DNA of 64,000 bases from DATMNI01 sp035570275 (GTDB taxonomy: Bacteria > Acidobacteriota > Terriglobia > Bryobacterales > Bryobacteraceae): assembly GCA_035570275.1 (NCBI GenBank), contig DATMNI010000282.1:59247-123246 (forward strand), read 5' to 3'. Position numbers and translations under genes: made by a program. Positions 53,273-62,219 of the stretch are shown one piece after another. How positions within the stretch are numbered: position 1 is the first letter of the stretch; every line of letters starts with the position of its first letter. The notes below the pieces were generated by a model, which did not search any database, was not told the origin of the DNA, and saw nothing but the letters and a program-made list of their open reading frames with translations.

Positions 53273-55492
53273 GTGTCATCTGGTCTACGCCGGGTATTAC
53301 CACTGATCGTCCTTTGCGCGCCCTTCACCCTTTCCACCCTGGCAGCGCAACCCTCCGCCGCCAGGGCCGCCGAGAGCCGGAAGGGAGCCACTCTGTGGGT
53401 TCTAAAAGATGTCAATCGCCCCCAGGTTCCCGCCGGCGTTACCCAGTCCGCCAACCCGATTGATGCGTTCATCGCATCGGATTATCAGGCGAAAGGCCTT
53501 CGTCCGGCCGGCGCGGCAAACAAGCTGACACTGCTCCGCCGGGTATACCTGGATCTCATTGGCATCCCACCCTCGCCGGCCGACCAGGAGGCTTTTCTCA
53601 AGGACGAATCTTCCGACGCGTATGAAAAGGTGGTGGACAAACTGCTCGCCAATGAGCAGCACGGTGTCCGTTTTGCCCGCCATTGGCTGGACGTCTTGCG
53701 TTACGCCGATGCCGATGAGCGAATGACTGCCGCGGCCGGGATTCATTATTGGCGCGATTGGGTGATCTACGCCTTGAATAGCGATATGCCGTACGACCAG
53801 TTCGTGCGCGCGCAGTTGACCGGCTACCGGACCACCGAACGTACCCAGATGGCCGCCATCGGCGTTCGCTCGAAATTGGAACCGCGCCTCGACGATATGT
53901 TCGCGCTGGGATTTCTGGCGCGCGGAGACGTGGTCCGCGACAACAAGAACACCCAGGAAATGCCCATCGTGGCGGTGGAAACCATCTCCACGGCGTTCAT
54001 GGGCCTGACGGTGGGATGCTCCAAGTGCCACGACCACATGTACGACCCGATTTTGCAGCGCGACTTTTACGCCATGAAGGCGCTCTTCGATCCGCTGGTC
54101 ATTAAGAAGGTGACCATGGCCACCCCCGAGCAAATCATGGCGCAGAGCAAGGCTCTCGATGAGGCTCAGAAGAAACGGGCAGCTGCCGAAGGCCCGCTGA
54201 ACGCCCTGATCGCTCCCTATAAGAAAAAGTTGTACGATGACCGCGTCGCCATGCTGCCCGCCGACGTTCGGGCCATCGTCCTGAAGCCGGAAAAGGACCG
54301 CACCGTAGCCGAGCAGAAGATTGCCGACGACTATTTCCCGGTGCTGCGCATCGATGCCGAAAAGATCCAGGAGATCCTGCCGGAGGACGTCCGGACAAAG
54401 TATAAGGAACTGCAACAGGCAGTGAATGCGGCGGGCGGCGGCGGTGGTGGGGGACGCCGCGGCGGTGGCGGTCTGGCGGCCTACTGGACAGTTGAGGTGG
54501 ACCGCGCCAAGGAGTTGGACCCGAGCTACATCCTGACCAGCGGCGACCCTGAGAGGCCGGAGAAAAACAAGCCGGTGCAGCCCGGCTGGCCGTTCGCGCC
54601 GGCCAAGATCGATTTCCGGGAGGGAAGAATCGAAGCCTTCTCCGATTGGCTCACGGCCCCGGAAAACCCCATGTTTGCGCGCGTGGCCGTCAATCGACTC
54701 TGGCAATGGCACTTCGGCGAGGGATTGCAGAAGGCCTCCAGCGATTTCGGGAAACTGGGCGGCACACCTTCCAATCCGCGGTTGCTGGATTGGCTGGCAT
54801 CGGAATTTGTGGCGCGCAATTTCAGCATGAAGGAAATCAACCGGCTGATGGTCACTTCCGACACCTACAAGCTTGCCTCGGAAGCCGGGCCGGCAGTTGC
54901 AGCGGCGAACATCAAAGTGGATCCCGAAGACACGTATCTCTGGCGCTACCGCCTGCAGCGGTTGGAGGCCGAGCCCATCTGGGATTCCATCCTGTCGGCT
55001 GCCGGCAACCTGGATCTGACGGTGGGCGGACCTTCTTTCAGCGTGGGCGGCGGAGGCGGACGCCGCGGCGGTGGGGGCGGGCGCGGAATGGCCGGTGCCC
55101 CGGTTGCAACCAACCGGCGCGGCGCCTACATGATCCGCGGTTTTTCCACCAGCGCCGAAGTTGTGCCCAACTTTCTGCAGGCATTCGATGTGGACGACGG
55201 ACGCCTGCCGTGTCCCATGAGGACGCAAACGGTTACCGCGCCCCAGGGCCTGTTCATGATGAACAGCGACGAGGTGGAAAATGCTTCCGCGAAACTCGCC
55301 GGGCGCTTGCAAAAGGAGTCCGGCGGAGATCTGAAGAACGCCGTGGACCTGGGCTACCGGCTGACGCTGGACCGTCCGCCTTCGCCCGCGGAGAAGGACG
55401 GGGCGCTGACTTATATCGAAGGCGATCCGGCCCGGCTCAAGGGCTTAGCCTGGTTGCTATACAACCTGGACGAGTTCATTTACGTTAGATGA
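53273..55492 (+). CDS. DUF1549-DUF1553 planctomycete-type protein, copy 2
   Basis: A 739-residue exported protein like the 28471 protein but without the N-terminal cytochrome domain. DUF1549 includes LTLLRRVYLDLIGIPPSPAD and one CxxCH (CSKCH); DUF1553 includes NPMFARVAVNRLWQWHFGEG and TVTAPQGLFMMN. Two Gly/Arg-rich inserts (around 400 and 610) interrupt the fold at apparent domain boundaries. The GTG start at 53273 is chosen because GGAGGT lies 8 nt upstream. Paired with the DUF1501 gene that follows. Confidence 0.85.
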   Translation: MSSGLRRVLPLIVLCAPFTLSTLAAQPSAARAAESRKGATLWVLKDVNRPQVPAGVTQSANPIDAFIASDYQAKGLRPAGAANKLTLLRRVYLDLIGIPPSPADQEAFLKDESSDAYEKVVDKLLANEQHGVRFARHWLDVLRYADADERMTAAAGIHYWRDWVIYALNSDMPYDQFVRAQLTGYRTTERTQMAAIGVRSKLEPRLDDMFALGFLARGDVVRDNKNTQEMPIVAVETISTAFMGLTVGCSKCHDHMYDPILQRDFYAMKALFDPLVIKKVTMATPEQIMAQSKALDEAQKKRAAAEGPLNALIAPYKKKLYDDRVAMLPADVRAIVLKPEKDRTVAEQKIADDYFPVLRIDAEKIQEILPEDVRTKYKELQQAVNAAGGGGGGGRRGGGGLAAYWTVEVDRAKELDPSYILTSGDPERPEKNKPVQPGWPFAPAKIDFREGRIEAFSDWLTAPENPMFARVAVNRLWQWHFGEGLQKASSDFGKLGGTPSNPRLLDWLASEFVARNFSMKEINRLMVTSDTYKLASEAGPAVAAANIKVDPEDTYLWRYRLQRLEAEPIWDSILSAAGNLDLTVGGPSFSVGGGGGRRGGGGGRGMAGAPVATNRRGAYMIRGFSTSAEVVPNFLQAFDVDDGRLPCPMRTQTVTAPQGLFMMNSDEVENASAKLAGRLQKESGGDLKNAVDLGYRLTLDRPPSPAEKDGALTYIEGDPARLKGLAWLLYNLDEFIYVR

Positions 55493-55520
55493 CGGCGTTA
55501 GGTGACGGCCTTAGGTGACC
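55484..55520. repeat. 13-bp tandem repeat across the DUF1549 stop codon
   Basis: GTTAGATGACGGC, GTTAGGTGACGGC and CTTAGGTGACC lie head to tail with period 13, duplicating the stop codon region (TGA at 55490-55492). The same period is seen at the equivalent junction at 31094. Confidence 0.8.
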
Positions 55521-55522
55521 AT

Positions 55523-56932
55523 ATGGATCTCAAGAGCATGTACCCGTGCGGCAGATTGAACCGCCGCGGCTTTATGCATCAGATGGGCGGCGGATTTTTC
55601 GGCGTGGCCATGGGCGCTCTGTGGGCGGAAGACGGGAAAATCGAAGACGGGAAAATCAAGAACGCAATCCATGGGCCCCATTTCGAGCCGAAGGCCAAAT
55701 CCGTCATCTTTCTGTTCATGTGCGGCGGCATCAGCCACATCGATACGTTCGATCCGAAAGACAACAAGTACGCCGGCAAACTGATCGATGCCGTGGGGTT
55801 TGGCGACAACGTGGCGGAGATGAAGCGGCCGGTGATCCCAATCCTGCGCAAGTTCACCAACTACGGAAAATCGGGTATTCCGGTTTCCGATTGGTTCCCC
55901 AACGTGGGCGGCGTGATCGACGAGATCGCCGTGGTGCGCTCCATGTGGTGCAACGAAGGCAACCACTTTCCGGCCGTTATTGAAACCACCACCGGGCACC
56001 GCGGCCGGCAGTTCGATCATCCGACGCTGGGCGCCTGGGTGACTTATGCGATGGGAACCGCCAACAAAAATCTGCCCACGTTCGTCAACATCGGGCGGCC
56101 GTCTTCGCCCGTGCAGTTGACCGGCGGTTACCTGGGCGCCACGGTATCGGCCACGCCGTTCCAGCCAGGCGATACCCCCATCCCCAACCTGTATCCGCCA
56201 AAAACCAGCAACGCCCAAGAGCGGGAACGCCAGATGCAGGCGCTGCAGGAACTCAACCGGGAGTTCCGCGACCAATACCGCATTAACACCGACATTGCCG
56301 CGCGATCGCAAGCCTACGAACTGGCGGCGCGAATGCAGCTTACCGCGCCCGACGTAGTGGATTTTTCGCAGGAACCGAAGAGCGTGACCGCGCTTTACGG
56401 CATCGGCGAAAAGGAAACCGACGATTTCGGCAAGCAACTGCTGCTGGCGCGCCGCCTGGCGGAAAAGGGCGTCCGCTTCATCCAGATCTGCCATGCCGGA
56501 GGCGGCAACGGAGCCTGGGACGCGCACGGCGACATGAAGACGCACGAACCGCTGTGCCGGTCTGTCGACAAGCCCATCTCCGGTTTGATTCGCGATTTGA
56601 AACAGCGCGGCATGCTGGATTCCACGCTGGTCGTGTTCGGCAGCGAGTTCGGCAGAAGCCCGTGGTCGCAGAACACCACTGGCCGCGATCATAACCCCAA
56701 GGGTTATACGGTGTGGCTGGCAGGCGGCGGTATCAAGGGCGGGGTGGTGCATGGCGCCACCGACGATGTAGGCTACAAGGCCGTCGATCACCCGCACTAC
56801 TACAGCGACCTGCATGCCACGATCCTCAACCGCATGGGGCTCGACTACAAGAAGATGGAGTTGAACGTCTTTGGCCGAACCATGCGCCTGGTGGAAGAAG
56901 GCGAGGGACCGATCAAGGAAATAATGGCTTAG
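55523..56932 (+). CDS. DUF1501 alkaline-phosphatase-fold protein, copy 2
   Basis: A 469-residue paralogue of the 31126 protein with a Tat signal (LNRRGFMHQMGGGFFGVAM). It keeps SVIFLFMCGGISHIDTFDPK, LLLARRLAEKGVRFIQI, WDAHGDMKTHE, VVFGSEFGRSP and GRDHNPKGYT. A 15-bp in-frame duplication gives EDGKIEDGKI near residue 35. It is the partner of the DUF1549 protein upstream. Confidence 0.87.
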   Translation: MDLKSMYPCGRLNRRGFMHQMGGGFFGVAMGALWAEDGKIEDGKIKNAIHGPHFEPKAKSVIFLFMCGGISHIDTFDPKDNKYAGKLIDAVGFGDNVAEMKRPVIPILRKFTNYGKSGIPVSDWFPNVGGVIDEIAVVRSMWCNEGNHFPAVIETTTGHRGRQFDHPTLGAWVTYAMGTANKNLPTFVNIGRPSSPVQLTGGYLGATVSATPFQPGDTPIPNLYPPKTSNAQERERQMQALQELNREFRDQYRINTDIAARSQAYELAARMQLTAPDVVDFSQEPKSVTALYGIGEKETDDFGKQLLLARRLAEKGVRFIQICHAGGGNGAWDAHGDMKTHEPLCRSVDKPISGLIRDLKQRGMLDSTLVVFGSEFGRSPWSQNTTGRDHNPKGYTVWLAGGGIKGGVVHGATDDVGYKAVDHPHYYSDLHATILNRMGLDYKKMELNVFGRTMRLVEEGEGPIKEIMA

Positions 56933-56977
56933 AGTTTGGGCGGACGCTGACCTGATCGTGGGTATGCAAGAGCCGCG

Positions 56978-57745
56978 CTACTTCGCCGGACCGATGCGCT
57001 CAGTGCCGATGGCGACGTCGTCGTAATAGACATCGAAGCCCTGCTGCGGCGCTCCCCAGACGCGGGCGCCGAAGCCGAATTCCTTAAATCCGCCCACCAG
57101 GGTGCTATTGGTGGTGCTGCCTTTGGGCCACGCAAACTTTACCATTTCCACCTTTTCACCGTTCATGGTGTCGGTGAGCCTCTGGCCGTCAATCCAGATC
57201 GTGATGGTGGCGGGGTCATCGTTGAATTCCCACTCCAGCAGGAACCATTTGTCAAAGGGCGGCGGCGTGTCGCTGCGGTAAGTCACTTCCCCGCGACCCT
57301 GGCCCGCCGCGGATTTGTTCTCCTGATACGAAGGCATCCAATTGCCGCGGTACGTGCCGATCTCATCGAATTTCGATATCGGCCACCCCGGCTCGCCCGC
57401 GAAGATCAAGGGATTGTGCGTGTTCCCCAATCCAGGCGTGATCTTCATATAAGCGCGGCCGAAAAAGTGCGTCTTTACCGAATCCGGCAGATGGGTGGCG
57501 ACCACGAACGCATAGCTGCGCGCGGCCATGTCCGGATAGTGGATATGCAGCGCATATTTTCCGTGCGCGCCATCCATGGCTTCCACGGCGGCGGTTGCGG
57601 TACCGGTTACTCTCTGGTCCCATACTGCCGGGTCAAGCTTTCCCGATTCGAAACTTTCCTCGAAAACGGGCTTGCTCTGGGCGGGCAGACTGGCAGTTAG
57701 CGCCGCCAGCAAACCGGCGGCTGCCAGTATGGTCGAAAACTTCAT
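56978..57745 (-). CDS. Secreted concanavalin A-like/glucanase-fold protein
   Basis: A 255-residue protein with a signal peptide (LPAQS, about residue 22) and a beta-jelly-roll resembling Cip1-like or glycoside-hydrolase-like lectin folds: FEESFESGKLDPAVWDQRV, LHIHYPDMAARSYAFVV, LLEWEFNDDPATITIWIDG and a terminal DVYYDDVAIG strand. Such proteins bind or cleave polysaccharide. No catalytic residues can be assigned safely. Confidence 0.65.
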   Translation of the reverse strand: MKFSTILAAAGLLAALTASLPAQSKPVFEESFESGKLDPAVWDQRVTGTATAAVEAMDGAHGKYALHIHYPDMAARSYAFVVATHLPDSVKTHFFGRAYMKITPGLGNTHNPLIFAGEPGWPISKFDEIGTYRGNWMPSYQENKSAAGQGRGEVTYRSDTPPPFDKWFLLEWEFNDDPATITIWIDGQRLTDTMNGEKVEMVKFAWPKGSTTNSTLVGGFKEFGFGARVWGAPQQGFDVYYDDVAIGTERIGPAK

Positions 57746-57839
57746 GCGGGCAGTTTATCACCTTTGCGGCTCACTACCAGACCTTTGATCTCACTGCCAT
57801 ACGGTGGTTTTGCTATCCTGGCACCGGGACGGGAGAGCT

Positions 57840-58388
57840 ATGCCACGAACCGTTTTGGCGCTATTCACCATGGTGTTGGGCTTCCCTTTTGCCGCGCATA
57901 CCCAGGGCGGCAGCAATTTTTCGGGCACTTGGAAGATGGACCCGGCGCGCAGCGAGTCGGCGCATCAAGCCGTCCCGATTGGCCCGGTTACGCTAGTCAT
58001 CAACCAGACCGCGCTCGAGCTCAGGATTGAGACCAGGCGGACGGAGACCGGGCGCAGCGATGGCGGCGAATCCGCGGTTCAAAGCCAAATTTTGACGTAT
58101 CGGCTGGACGGGACGGAGAGCACGATGGCGGCCGAAACCGGCGCGCCGGTCAAGACCAGAGCGCACTGGAATGGCAACAAACTCGTGACTGAAACGGAAC
58201 GCAACGTTCAGGGCTCGTCCGTCACCACCATGTACATTCATAGCCTGGATCCGAAAGGGAAGGAGTTGACCGTCGATAAGACCCTGCTGGTCCAGCATGG
58301 CTATCAGTTTGAGGGGTCTAAGAGCTATGGAACGGGTCGCGACGTATTCGTTAAGGTCCATGGTTCCAGTCAACCTGGAGTACAATAA
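57840..58388 (+). CDS. Secreted hypothetical protein
   Basis: A 182-residue protein with a signal peptide (cleavage near AHTQG) and a FSGTWKMDPARSES block common at the start of lipocalin-like acidobacterial proteins, followed by alternating strands (TLVINQTALELRIETRR, TMYIHSLDPKGKELTVDK). ATG 57840 is chosen with GGGAG 4 nt upstream. A 16-bp tandem duplication overlaps its stop codon. Function unknown. Confidence 0.6.
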   Translation: MPRTVLALFTMVLGFPFAAHTQGGSNFSGTWKMDPARSESAHQAVPIGPVTLVINQTALELRIETRRTETGRSDGGESAVQSQILTYRLDGTESTMAAETGAPVKTRAHWNGNKLVTETERNVQGSSVTTMYIHSLDPKGKELTVDKTLLVQHGYQFEGSKSYGTGRDVFVKVHGSSQPGVQ

Positions 58389-58406
58389 TTCTGGAGTACA
58401 ATAATT
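58375..58406. repeat. 16-bp perfect tandem duplication
   Basis: CTGGAGTACAATAATT occurs at 58375-58390 and 58391-58406. Each copy contains a -10-like TACAAT (58381 and 58397), upstream of the DUF1592 operon start at 58430, and the first copy contains the stop codon of the upstream gene. Confidence 0.85.
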
Positions 58407-58429
58407 AGAGACTTGCCGGCGGATGTAAC

Positions 58430-60865
58430 ATGATGGGCCGCCGCAACGCCTTTCCACGTAACCAAACAGTGAAGCAAAATAGCTGGTTTTCCAAACATTC
58501 GCCAGGTACCGCATTCATGGCCGTCACCTGCTCCATGGGCTTCACGTGCTTCATTGCCTTTACCTGCCTGACCTTCACGTTCGTGGCAGCCGGCCTCTTT
58601 GGGGCCGAAATACCACCCTCTGCGCCCCGCATCCTGATCAATCAATACTGTGTTGGCTGCCACAACCAGAAGGTGAAAACAGCGGGCGTTTCGGTGCAGG
58701 CGCTGGACCCGGCGAACGTGAGCCAGGATGCCGCCATTTGGGAGAAAGTCCTTCGCAAGGTGAGCGCCGGCCAGATGCCCCCGGCGGGATTGCCCCGTCC
58801 GCAAGCTGCCGCTTCCGAGGGCTTCACGCAATGGCTGGGCGAGGAACTCGACCACGCCGCCGCCGCACATCCCAACCCGGGACACCCCACCATTCATCGC
58901 CTGAATCGGGCCGAGTACAGCAACGCCATTCGGGATCTGCTGGCGCTCGATATCAAACCCGGATCGAAGCTTCCGGCCGACGATACGGGCTACGGATTCG
59001 ACAACATCGGAGACGTGTTGTCGCTCTCGCCGGTGCTGGTGGATCGGTATATGTCGGTTGGCCGGATGATCAGCCGCCTGGCAGTTGGAGACGCAAATCT
59101 CAAGCCTGAAGTGAATGAGTTCGAATTGCCCAAGCCGGGCCGTGGCGGGGTGCGAAACGAGCGGATCAGCGACGATCTTCCTTTTGACTCGGCCGGCGGC
59201 ATGGTGATTCAGTACTCGTTCCCGGTGGACGCGGAGTACGTTTTCAGGATCAAGGGGCTGGCGGGTGGAGCCGCTCCGCCCAAAGTGTATGAGCTGCGCA
59301 CGCCGGTCAAGGCGGGCACCCGGACCGTGGGCGTTACCTTCCTGGCGGATAACGAGGTACCCGAAATCATCCAGACCTTTGGCGGACCCAACAACGCGGC
59401 TGCAGCGGCGGCTGGGGGAGGACGCGGCGGGGGGCGCACACTTCCGGCCAAGATGGATCTTCGGCTGGATGGCGCACGGCTCCAGCTATTCGACACCGCT
59501 GCTCCCCGATTTGGCACCTTCGCCATCGCCGGCCCCTATAACATTACAGGCGTTGGCGACTCGCCGAGCCGGCAGAGGATTTTTGTTTGTAAGCCTGCCT
59601 CGGCCGACGACGAAAACCCGTGCGCCCGGAAAATTCTAACCAGCCTGGGACGCCGTGCTTACCGCCGGCCGTTTACCGATGCGGATCTGAAGCCGCTGCT
59701 TTCCCTCTATGAAGCGGGCCGGCGCGAAGGCAGTTTTGACAGCGGGATCGAAATGGCCCTGCGGGCGCTGCTGGTGTCCCCTAATTTCCTCTTCCGCGTG
59801 GAGCGCGACCCGGCCGCAAGCCCGGCGGGGAGCGCCTACCGTGTGAACGATTTTGAACTGGCGTCCCGGCTTTCGTTTTTCCTGTGGAGCAGCATCCCCG
59901 ACGACGAATTGTTGAATTTGGCGGAACAGGGCAAGCTGAAAGAGCCGGCCGTTCTCTCCGCACAGGTGGCCCGGATGCTGGACGATCGGCGATCCAGCGC
60001 GTTTGTCAGCAATTTCGCCGGCCAGTGGCTTTTTCTTCGCAACCTGGCCCAGGTGAAGCCCGACCAGGATGCATTTCCCAAGTTCGATGCCAGTCTGCGG
60101 CAGTCCTTCGAGCGCGAAACCGAGTTATTCTTCGAAGCCGTTCTGCGTGAGAACCGTCCGGTGACGGAGTTGCTGAATGCTAATTTCACCTTTCTGAACC
60201 AGCGCCTGGCCGAGCACTACAACATTCCGAACATCTATGGCTCGCAGTTTCGCCGGGTTACGTTGACGGACCCCAGCCGCGGAGGTTTGCTCGGGCAGGG
60301 AAGTATCCTGACCGTCACGTCGTACCCCAATCGAACCTCGGTGGTGCAGCGCGGCAAATGGGTGCTGGAGAATCTGCTGGGCGCTCCGCCGCCGCCACCG
60401 CCGCCGGATATCCCGGCTCTGGAACCACACGCGAAAGATGGAAAGCTGCTCACCGTGCGGCAGCAAATGGAACAGCACCGGGCGAACGCGACTTGCGCGT
60501 CCTGCCATTCCCGCATGGATCCGATCGGGTTTTCGCTGGAAAACTACGATGGCGTGGGCGCCTGGAGAACCAAGGAGGCTGGTGTCACTATCGACGCCAC
60601 GGGCAAGATGCCCGACGGGACGGTATTCCAAGGGCCCTCCGGACTCAAGAACCTGCTGTTGACCGCCCACCGCGACGAATTCATTTCCACGTTCACAGAA
60701 AAGCTGATGACGTACGCCTTGGGCCGGGGCATCGAGTACTACGACCGGCCAGCGATGCGCGCCATCGTGCGGGATGCCGCCAAACAAAACAACAGCATTC
60801 CGGATATCATCAATGCCATCGTTCAGAGCCCCCAATTTCAAATGAGAAGGAACCGCCCATTATGA
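58430..60865 (+). CDS. DUF1592 planctomycete-type cytochrome protein (DUF1587/1592/1588/1585)
   Basis: An 811-residue exported protein: a hydrophobic signal region (about 30-58), a CxxCH heme site CVGCH (74-78), DUF1587 (HRLNRAEYSNAIRDLL, 156-171), a Gly-rich insert near 330, DUF1592/DUF1595 with NFAGQWLFLRNLAQ, then DUF1588/DUF1585 with CASCHSRMDPIGF (heme site 689-693). The start is ambiguous: 58430 fits the TACAAT promoter, while ATG 58517 lies closer to the signal sequence. It overlaps the DUF1552 start (ATGA), so the two are coupled. Confidence 0.88.
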   Translation: MMGRRNAFPRNQTVKQNSWFSKHSPGTAFMAVTCSMGFTCFIAFTCLTFTFVAAGLFGAEIPPSAPRILINQYCVGCHNQKVKTAGVSVQALDPANVSQDAAIWEKVLRKVSAGQMPPAGLPRPQAAASEGFTQWLGEELDHAAAAHPNPGHPTIHRLNRAEYSNAIRDLLALDIKPGSKLPADDTGYGFDNIGDVLSLSPVLVDRYMSVGRMISRLAVGDANLKPEVNEFELPKPGRGGVRNERISDDLPFDSAGGMVIQYSFPVDAEYVFRIKGLAGGAAPPKVYELRTPVKAGTRTVGVTFLADNEVPEIIQTFGGPNNAAAAAAGGGRGGGRTLPAKMDLRLDGARLQLFDTAAPRFGTFAIAGPYNITGVGDSPSRQRIFVCKPASADDENPCARKILTSLGRRAYRRPFTDADLKPLLSLYEAGRREGSFDSGIEMALRALLVSPNFLFRVERDPAASPAGSAYRVNDFELASRLSFFLWSSIPDDELLNLAEQGKLKEPAVLSAQVARMLDDRRSSAFVSNFAGQWLFLRNLAQVKPDQDAFPKFDASLRQSFERETELFFEAVLRENRPVTELLNANFTFLNQRLAEHYNIPNIYGSQFRRVTLTDPSRGGLLGQGSILTVTSYPNRTSVVQRGKWVLENLLGAPPPPPPPDIPALEPHAKDGKLLTVRQQMEQHRANATCASCHSRMDPIGFSLENYDGVGAWRTKEAGVTIDATGKMPDGTVFQGPSGLKNLLLTAHRDEFISTFTEKLMTYALGRGIEYYDRPAMRAIVRDAAKQNNSIPDIINAIVQSPQFQMRRNRPL

Positions 60866-62211
60866 TTATTACGAAGAAGGCTTTAGCCCGACGCACATTT
60901 CTGCGCGGCATGGGCACCACCCTGGCTCTGCCGTTTTTCGACGCCATGATTCCGGCCATGGGTGGGGCGGCAGCGGCTCTACCGGCGGTCCGCCTGGGAT
61001 TTGTTTACGTCCCTAACGGCATTATCCCCAAGGCATGGCTTCCTTCGCAGGTGGGGACCGGTTTTGAAATGCCTCCGGTTATGAAGCCTCTCGAGGCGCA
61101 CCGCCAGAAGATTGTGGTGGTGAGTAATCTGATGCAGAACGGCGGACGGGCGCTGAGCGACGGCGCCGGCGACCATGCACGGGCGGGCGCATCGTGGCTC
61201 ACCGGCGTTCATCCGAAAAAGACCGAGGGCGCCGACATCCACGCCGGCATCTCGGCCGATCAGATTGCGGCTCAGGAGCTGGGTAAGAAGACGCAGCTTG
61301 GGTCGCTGGAAATCGGTCTCGAAGAGCCGAACCTGGCGGGAGGCTGCGACAGCGGCTATAGCTGCGCCTATACCAATACGATTTCCTGGCGCACGCCGAT
61401 CACGCCGAACCCAATGGAGGTGAACCCGCGCGCCGTGTTCGAGCGTCTCTTCGGCGATGGCGAGTCCAACGATCCGGCATCGCGCATCAAGCGCATGGAG
61501 CAGGATCGCAGCATTCTGGATTTTATCCGGGGAGATGTGGAACGCCTCGAATCGGGCTTGGGATCGCGAGATAAGAGCAAGCTGGCCGAGTACCTGGATG
61601 GCATCCGCGATATCGAACGGCGCATTCAGAAAGCCGAACAGCAGAGCGCCACCATGAAACTGCCTCTGATGGAACGTCCTACCTCCATCCCCGACGAGTT
61701 CGAAGAGCATGCCAAGCTGATGAGCGATCTGATGGTGATTGCCTTCCAGACCGACATGACGCGCGTGGTCAGCTTCATGATGGCTCGCGAGGGCAGCAAC
61801 CGCAGCTACCGGACTATCGGCATCTCCGATGGACATCACTCGGTAACGCATCATCAGAACGACCCGGAAAAGATCGCCAAAACGACCAAAATCAATGAGC
61901 TGCATGTGCGCTCCTTCTCCTACCTGCTGGACCGGTTGGATGCCACGCCCGATGGCGATGGCACGCTGCTGGATCACTCGTTGATTCTCTATGGCAGCAG
62001 CATCAGCGATGGCAATGCCCACACCCATCATGACCTGCCGCTGGTGCTGGCCGGCGGAGCGGGCTGCCAGATCAAAGGCGGCCGGCACATCCGCTTTCCC
62101 GAGGAAACGCCCATGAACAACCTGCTGCTGACGATGCTGGATAAGGCAGGAGTTCCCACGGAATCTTTGGGCGATGGAACCGGCAAGCTGAAGCAACTGA
62201 CCGACATCTAG
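60862..62211 (+). CDS. DUF1552 Tat-exported protein
   Basis: A 449-residue DUF1552 protein with Tat signal (LARRTFLRGMGTTLALPFF). It contains VYVPNGIIPKAW near 53, the GDHARAGASWLTGVHPKKT block and late LILYGSSISDGNAHTHHDLP with His residues typical of the DUF1501-related alkaline-phosphatase superfamily. Paired everywhere with DUF1592 proteins; the function is unknown but the pair is thought to act on periplasmic polymers. The ATG overlaps the DUF1592 stop and AAGGA lies about 9 nt upstream. Confidence 0.87.
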   Translation: MIITKKALARRTFLRGMGTTLALPFFDAMIPAMGGAAAALPAVRLGFVYVPNGIIPKAWLPSQVGTGFEMPPVMKPLEAHRQKIVVVSNLMQNGGRALSDGAGDHARAGASWLTGVHPKKTEGADIHAGISADQIAAQELGKKTQLGSLEIGLEEPNLAGGCDSGYSCAYTNTISWRTPITPNPMEVNPRAVFERLFGDGESNDPASRIKRMEQDRSILDFIRGDVERLESGLGSRDKSKLAEYLDGIRDIERRIQKAEQQSATMKLPLMERPTSIPDEFEEHAKLMSDLMVIAFQTDMTRVVSFMMAREGSNRSYRTIGISDGHHSVTHHQNDPEKIAKTTKINELHVRSFSYLLDRLDATPDGDGTLLDHSLILYGSSISDGNAHTHHDLPLVLAGGAGCQIKGGRHIRFPEETPMNNLLLTMLDKAGVPTESLGDGTGKLKQLTDI

Positions 62212-62219
62212 GAGCAACG

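Noticed and set aside
53402..55312. 636-codon minus-strand frame inside the DUF1549 gene
   Set aside because: Mirror of a conserved DUF1549/DUF1553 gene with heme motif; treated as an antisense shadow.
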